A DNA stretch of 64,000 nt from Chroococcidiopsis thermalis PCC 7203. GTDB lineage: Bacteria > Cyanobacteriota > Cyanobacteriia > Cyanobacteriales > Chroococcidiopsidaceae. Position numbers and translations under genes: made by a program. The first letter of the stretch is position 1. Each line of letters begins with the position of its first letter. The notes under the pieces are model-generated. The model did not search any database. It was not told where the DNA came from and saw only the letters and a list, made by a program, of their open reading frames with translations. Positions 60,939 through 64,000 of this stretch are shown in pieces. Where the stretch lies: NCBI RefSeq assembly GCF_000317125.1, contig NC_019695.1:2406336-2470335 (forward strand). Direction: 5' to 3'.

Positions 60939-63350
60939 GTGAAGCGAATTTTATTTATTGAATTATTGGGAGGAATTGGGGATTTAATTATCGCGCTACC
61001 AGCGATTAAAGCTTTGGCATTGTCCCATCCTCAAGCACGGATCGCGGTGCTAACTTTTCCTCCAGGTGGCGAACTGCTACAAAGCGATCGCCACATACAT
61101 GAAGTCATTTTTGCCCAGCGAGGAGCAGCCCGTCAATCGGTCGCGCAGATTCTCACTCAACAGAATTTCGATCTAATTGTTTCTGATGTCAATTATGATG
61201 GCATTACCGAGCTAATTCACAATAGTGGTGCTAATAAACGCACGGTGACGAATTTATGGCGTAACCCGCCCGATAATCAACTCATAAGCGATCGCTTTTG
61301 TCAAATTTTGTATGAAGAGGGTTTAATTGCAACTGCTGGACTACGCCACGGCAGATCACCCCAACCCCCCTTAAAAAGGGGGGCAATCGGATCTTCCCAA
61401 CCTGACTCAAGTGGTGGAGCAGAGAAGCGGCTTTCTCCCCCCTTGCTGAAAGGGGCAATTGGATCTTCCCAACCTGACTCAAGTGGTGGAGCAGAGAAGC
61501 GGCTTTCTCCCCCCTTTTTAAGGGGGGTAGGGGGGGATCTGATTCACCTGCTAGAGAGTGAAATAGCCACAGCTCGACAAACATTTGGAGCCGCATACCG
61601 TCCCTTGGTCTTCCTCATTCCCGATTCGGCAATGCCAATCAAGCGGTGGTCAACACAGAATTTCATTACTGTCGGCAAAGCCTTACAACAGAAATATAAC
61701 GCCACCATTATTGTTGCTGGAGGCGACGATGAAGAGATGGCGCGGCAGATTAAGGCAGAAATTGACAAGACAGCACGAATTTGGCAACGGGGAACCCTGC
61801 GGGAACTGGCAGCGGGTATATCCCAAGCAGATTTAGCGATCGCAGTTGATACCGGACCCGCTCACATTGCTGCTGCTCTTAACGTGCCTACTATTACCCT
61901 CTTCGGTCCTGCTTGGCACGAACGCTACGGACAACCCGCACCTCATATTAACTTGCAGGGTTATCCTGAATGTTCCGAACGAGTCATTCGCAATTTTACC
62001 GAACAAAGCTGTTGGTACAGTGGTGTTTGTCCTTTCGATTGGCACTCCTGTACGGAGGATATATCTGTTGCATCGGTTTTGGCAGCAGCGGCGAAATTCT
62101 TGGATCGGCAGGAGGAGCTTGACGATCCCCCCCTGCCCCCCTTTTTAAGGGGGGAGTTAGAAGCGGTGCGAGATACTGCTATCTCTCTGCCTCCAGCAGA
62201 GGCGCGAGAAACTGCTGCCCCCTCACCTCAACTAGTAGCGCCAGAAACTACTGCCCCCCTTTTTAAGGGGGGTTGGGGGGATCTCCGCAACATCCTAGTC
62301 ATGCGCCTAGATAATATTGGTGATGTCATCATGACTAGTCCTGTCCTGCGAACGATTAAAGAAAACCTTCCCACTGCCAAATTAACCTTAATGGCAAGCC
62401 CAGCCGGGGCATTGACACAACCTCTACTGCCGTGGGTAGATGAAGTCTTATCCTGGCGAGTCCTATGGCAAGATTTGGGACGATTGGACTTCGATCCGGC
62501 GCGAGAATGGAAACTAATTGAGACTTTAAACCAACGTCAATTTGATGCGGCAATTATTTTGACAAGTTTTAGTCAAAGCCCTTACCCAGCTGCTTTAGTT
62601 TGCTATTTAGCCGGAATTGGATTGCGTTTAGGAGAATCGAAGGAGTCGGGACAAGGAATATTAACGCATTGGGTTGACCCCTTACCGGATGAAATTCACC
62701 AAGTAGAGCGGAATTTGCGCTTAATTGAAGCAGTTGGGTTTAAAGTGCGCGATCGCCGTCTTTGCTTGCACGTTCCTCAAACTATAACAGCAGCAATCCC
62801 AAATTCTTACATCTTGCTCAATCCCTGGACGACTTGCCAATCTCGCAACTACGACGACTGCCGCTTTGCAACAGCAGCCCGTCAATTATCTCAAATGACG
62901 AGTTTACCTATTGTCGTCACGGGAACCAATAAGGATCGCGATCGCGCCCGCCCCTTACTCGATATTTTAGGCGACGCGATCGATCTGATTGGTGCGACTA
63001 GTCTCGCTGAATTTGCTGCCCTGATTGCCAATGCCCGATTGGTTCTAACCAATAACACATCTACCATGCATATTGCTGATGCTACCAACACTCCAAGCGT
63101 CATTCTCTTTGCTGGTACTGAACTCGAATCTCAATGGCAACCCTGCTATGCTCCTGTTAAACTCCTCCGCCGTCCCACAGTTTGCAGTCCTTGCTACGCC
63201 TTCACCTGTCCCTACAACATGGAATGTTTAGATATTTCCCCAGAGGAGGTGATTGCAGCTGGATTGGAAATGCTCGATCGAACCAATTCAAATTTCAAAT
63301 TTCAAAATTTTAGAGGGTACAAGAACCTACTAGAACAATTCAAAAGTTAA
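60939..63350 (+). CDS. Double GT9 protein, two heptosyltransferase-like units joined and invaded by palindromic repeats
   Basis: About 803 residues with two GT9 units. Unit 1: MKRILFIELLGGIGDLIIALPAIKALA, then donor features VFLIPDSAMPIKRWSTQNFITVGKAL and ADLAIAVDTGPAHIAAALNVPTITLFGPAW. Unit 2: RNILVMRLDNIGDVIMTSPVLRTI, FDAAIILTSFSQSPYPAALVCYLAGIGLRLGES and NTSTMHIADATNTPSVILFAGTE. Unit 1 carries a 62-codon insertion made of two 24-residue repeats (GAIGSSQPDSSGGAEKRLSP and following), and the interdomain linker has DPPLPPFLRGE and APLFKGGWGDLRN; both come from the GATC-ended palindromes. The start is GTG at 60939 (MKRILFI); a TTG at 60927 is possible. Both units could be active, as the insertions fall in loops. 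Confidence 0.87.
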   Translation: MKRILFIELLGGIGDLIIALPAIKALALSHPQARIAVLTFPPGGELLQSDRHIHEVIFAQRGAARQSVAQILTQQNFDLIVSDVNYDGITELIHNSGANKRTVTNLWRNPPDNQLISDRFCQILYEEGLIATAGLRHGRSPQPPLKRGAIGSSQPDSSGGAEKRLSPPLLKGAIGSSQPDSSGGAEKRLSPPFLRGVGGDLIHLLESEIATARQTFGAAYRPLVFLIPDSAMPIKRWSTQNFITVGKALQQKYNATIIVAGGDDEEMARQIKAEIDKTARIWQRGTLRELAAGISQADLAIAVDTGPAHIAAALNVPTITLFGPAWHERYGQPAPHINLQGYPECSERVIRNFTEQSCWYSGVCPFDWHSCTEDISVASVLAAAAKFLDRQEELDDPPLPPFLRGELEAVRDTAISLPPAEARETAAPSPQLVAPETTAPLFKGGWGDLRNILVMRLDNIGDVIMTSPVLRTIKENLPTAKLTLMASPAGALTQPLLPWVDEVLSWRVLWQDLGRLDFDPAREWKLIETLNQRQFDAAIILTSFSQSPYPAALVCYLAGIGLRLGESKESGQGILTHWVDPLPDEIHQVERNLRLIEAVGFKVRDRRLCLHVPQTITAAIPNSYILLNPWTTCQSRNYDDCRFATAARQLSQMTSLPIVVTGTNKDRDRARPLLDILGDAIDLIGATSLAEFAALIANARLVLTNNTSTMHIADATNTPSVILFAGTELESQWQPCYAPVKLLRRPTVCSPCYAFTCPYNMECLDISPEEVIAAGLEMLDRTNSNFKFQNFRGYKNLLEQFKS
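61354..61539. repeat. In-frame GATC-ended palindromic element, with a 72-bp internal duplication, inside the double GT9 gene
   Basis: The block starts GATCACCCCAACCCCCCTTA and ends GGGGGGGATC, spans 186 bp (62 codons), and keeps the reading frame. The unit beginning GGGGCAAT recurs exactly 72 bp later (61380 and 61452), giving two nearly identical 24-residue peptides. C-runs and G-runs at the borders can pair. The same ends are found at 5759-5891 and 62124-62283. Confidence 0.88.
62124..62283. repeat. GATC-ended palindromic element forming the linker between the two GT9 units
   Basis: Starts GATCCCCCCCTGCCCCCCTT and ends GGGGTTGGGGGGATC, containing two copies of the CCCCCCTTTTTAAGGGGGG palindrome about 110 bp apart. 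It covers the whole linker between the first and second GT9 units, so the fusion may have been made through it. Confidence 0.85.
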
Positions 63351-63367
63351 AAGTTAAAAGTCAAAAT
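63341..63367. repeat. AAAAGTT/AAAAGTC heptamer copy at the 3' end of the double GT9 gene
   Basis: CAAAAGTTAAAAGTTAAAAG followed by TCAAAAT overlaps the last codons and stop, as in the first GT9 gene at 52232-52262. The gene tail NSNFKFQNF just before it is also encoded by a TTCAAATTTCAAA simple repeat. Confidence 0.75.
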
Positions 63368-63751
63368 AGAGCGTATTGCTGCTTCAATTTTCTCAGAATT
63401 TTATTTAGAAGATTATCGAAAAGTCGATCGAGCGATAGACGATTGATTTACTCCTGGCTGCCGCATCCCAGTTCAAGAAAGGAAATCTTTTTTATAATTA
63501 AGTTTAGCGATCGAGTGTAGCTAGATAAAAACTCCAAAATTCTGTCTTGAGATAGAAACTTATTTCTATCTTATGGGGGATAGTATGAAATAAATTAGAT
63601 CAGTGTCACATTTGCCTGGACTTATGCACCTTTCTCTAAATCCATTACTAATACAAGCGATCGTCCTCGAACAGCCAACAATTATTAGCCCGAAGCGGCA
63701 ACTACCACTAAGCTCAGAGATGACTCAAAAGTAGAGCGGCAGAGAGAAAGA
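63351..63751. other. Spacer between the heptose block and a sensor gene
   Basis: About 400 bp with no supportable gene after the heptamer repeat at its left end. AT-rich with scattered CGATCG sites. It should contain the terminator of the heptose block and the promoter of the sensor gene, but no clear hairpin with T-run was recognised. Confidence 0.45.
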
Positions 63752-64000
63752 ATGACGCAAGAGTCAATATCATCCAGCAATGCCAATACCAATTTTCTGC
63801 TCGGTGGCGGCGAGATGGGCGCGCGGATGCGAGAAAAAGATTGGTCGAAAACGTCGCTGGGTGTACCGCAGCATTGGTCGCAGAGTCTGAAAACCGCCGT
63901 GCGGATTATGCTTACCTGTCGCCAACCAATGTTTGTCTGGTGGGGTGAGGAGCTAATCAATCTCTACAACGATGCCTACAAGTCTATTGTTGGTGGCAAA
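63752..64000 (+). CDS. N terminus of a PAS/GAF-type sensor histidine kinase (3' end outside window)
   Basis: Eighty-three visible residues. LGGGEMGARMREKDWSKTSLGVPQHWSQSLKTAVRIMLTCRQPMFVWWGEELINLYNDAYKSIVGGK is the standard beginning of a large family of cyanobacterial and proteobacterial multi-PAS sensor kinases. The start ATG at 63752 follows AGAGAGAAAG, an acceptable ribosome site. The kinase domain lies beyond the window. It probably belongs to a different unit from the heptose genes. Confidence 0.85.
   Translation, partial: MTQESISSSNANTNFLLGGGEMGARMREKDWSKTSLGVPQHWSQSLKTAVRIMLTCRQPMFVWWGEELINLYNDAYKSIVGGK

Overview
The window is from a cyanobacterium. The 8-bp palindrome GCGATCGC (HIP1) is scattered densely through genes and spacers, STRR-type heptanucleotide repeats fill many spacers, and the gene families (ExoQ/GumC-type exopolysaccharide genes, a PF06967-like small protein, a SmtB-type sensor, double GT9 proteins) are typical of large-genome cyanobacteria such as Chroococcidiopsis or Nostoc relatives. 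The exact genus cannot be fixed from sequence reading alone.

Region 1 (about 1-14100, all minus strand) is an exopolysaccharide locus read right to left. It holds an initiating polyprenyl-phosphate sugar transferase, a Wzc/GumC-type chain-length and BY-kinase protein, an Asp/Glu racemase-like protein, an ATP-grasp-like protein, a Wzx-type flippase, a GT2, an ExoQ/Wzy-type polymerase, two GT4 glycosyltransferases, a WecG/TagA glycosyltransferase and a Tat-exported GH10 hydrolase cut by the window edge. The last three genes overlap by ATGA. The racemase and ATP-grasp pair suggests that the polymer may carry an amino acid.

Region 2 (about 14900-25100, minus strand) is an accessory metabolic block. 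It contains two DJ-1/PfpI proteins, a benzoylformate-decarboxylase-like TPP enzyme, three SnoaL/NTF2-like proteins (one an almost perfect internal duplication), a VOC protein and an SDR. These are followed by a protein with two nitrile-hydratase-leader-like (NHLP) domains, each trailed by a WWxxxHTWW motif, next to a CoxS-type 2Fe-2S protein, XdhC and a MocA-like nucleotidyltransferase. No molybdenum-enzyme large subunit is present. This block is the best candidate for an undescribed system.

Region 3 (about 25300-43800) is a carbohydrate and stress block in two divergent arms. The minus arm has MalQ with a translationally coupled 41-residue membrane peptide, an SMP-30-like lipoprotein, an SDR, an aquaporin with an NPS box, a GH63-like hydrolase and a Tat-type GMC oxidoreductase. 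The plus arm has a GlgX-type debranching enzyme, an AGE-STAS fusion, a receiver/thioredoxin-reductase-fold fusion lacking the CxxC, and a cyclic-nucleotide-binding histidine kinase.

Region 4 (about 43880-49550) starts with a decayed integrated element: a broken IS4-family transposase, a small putative DNA-binding protein and a broken tyrosine integrase beside tRNA-Phe(GAA). After it come an orphan ZnuB-type permease divergent from a SmtB-type zinc sensor, and a CdaR/PucR-type regulator.

Region 5 (about 49800-63350, plus strand) is an ADP-heptose and heptosyl-polysaccharide locus: GT4, GT9, a GT9 fragment, another GT, a GT4-GmhA fusion, SDR, GmhB, HldE, GT9, GT2 and a double GT9. Simple-sequence repeats occupy its spacers and reach start codons. 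Palindromic C-run/G-run elements have entered the double GT9 reading frame and form the linker between its two domains. The window ends inside the N terminus of a PAS-type sensor protein.
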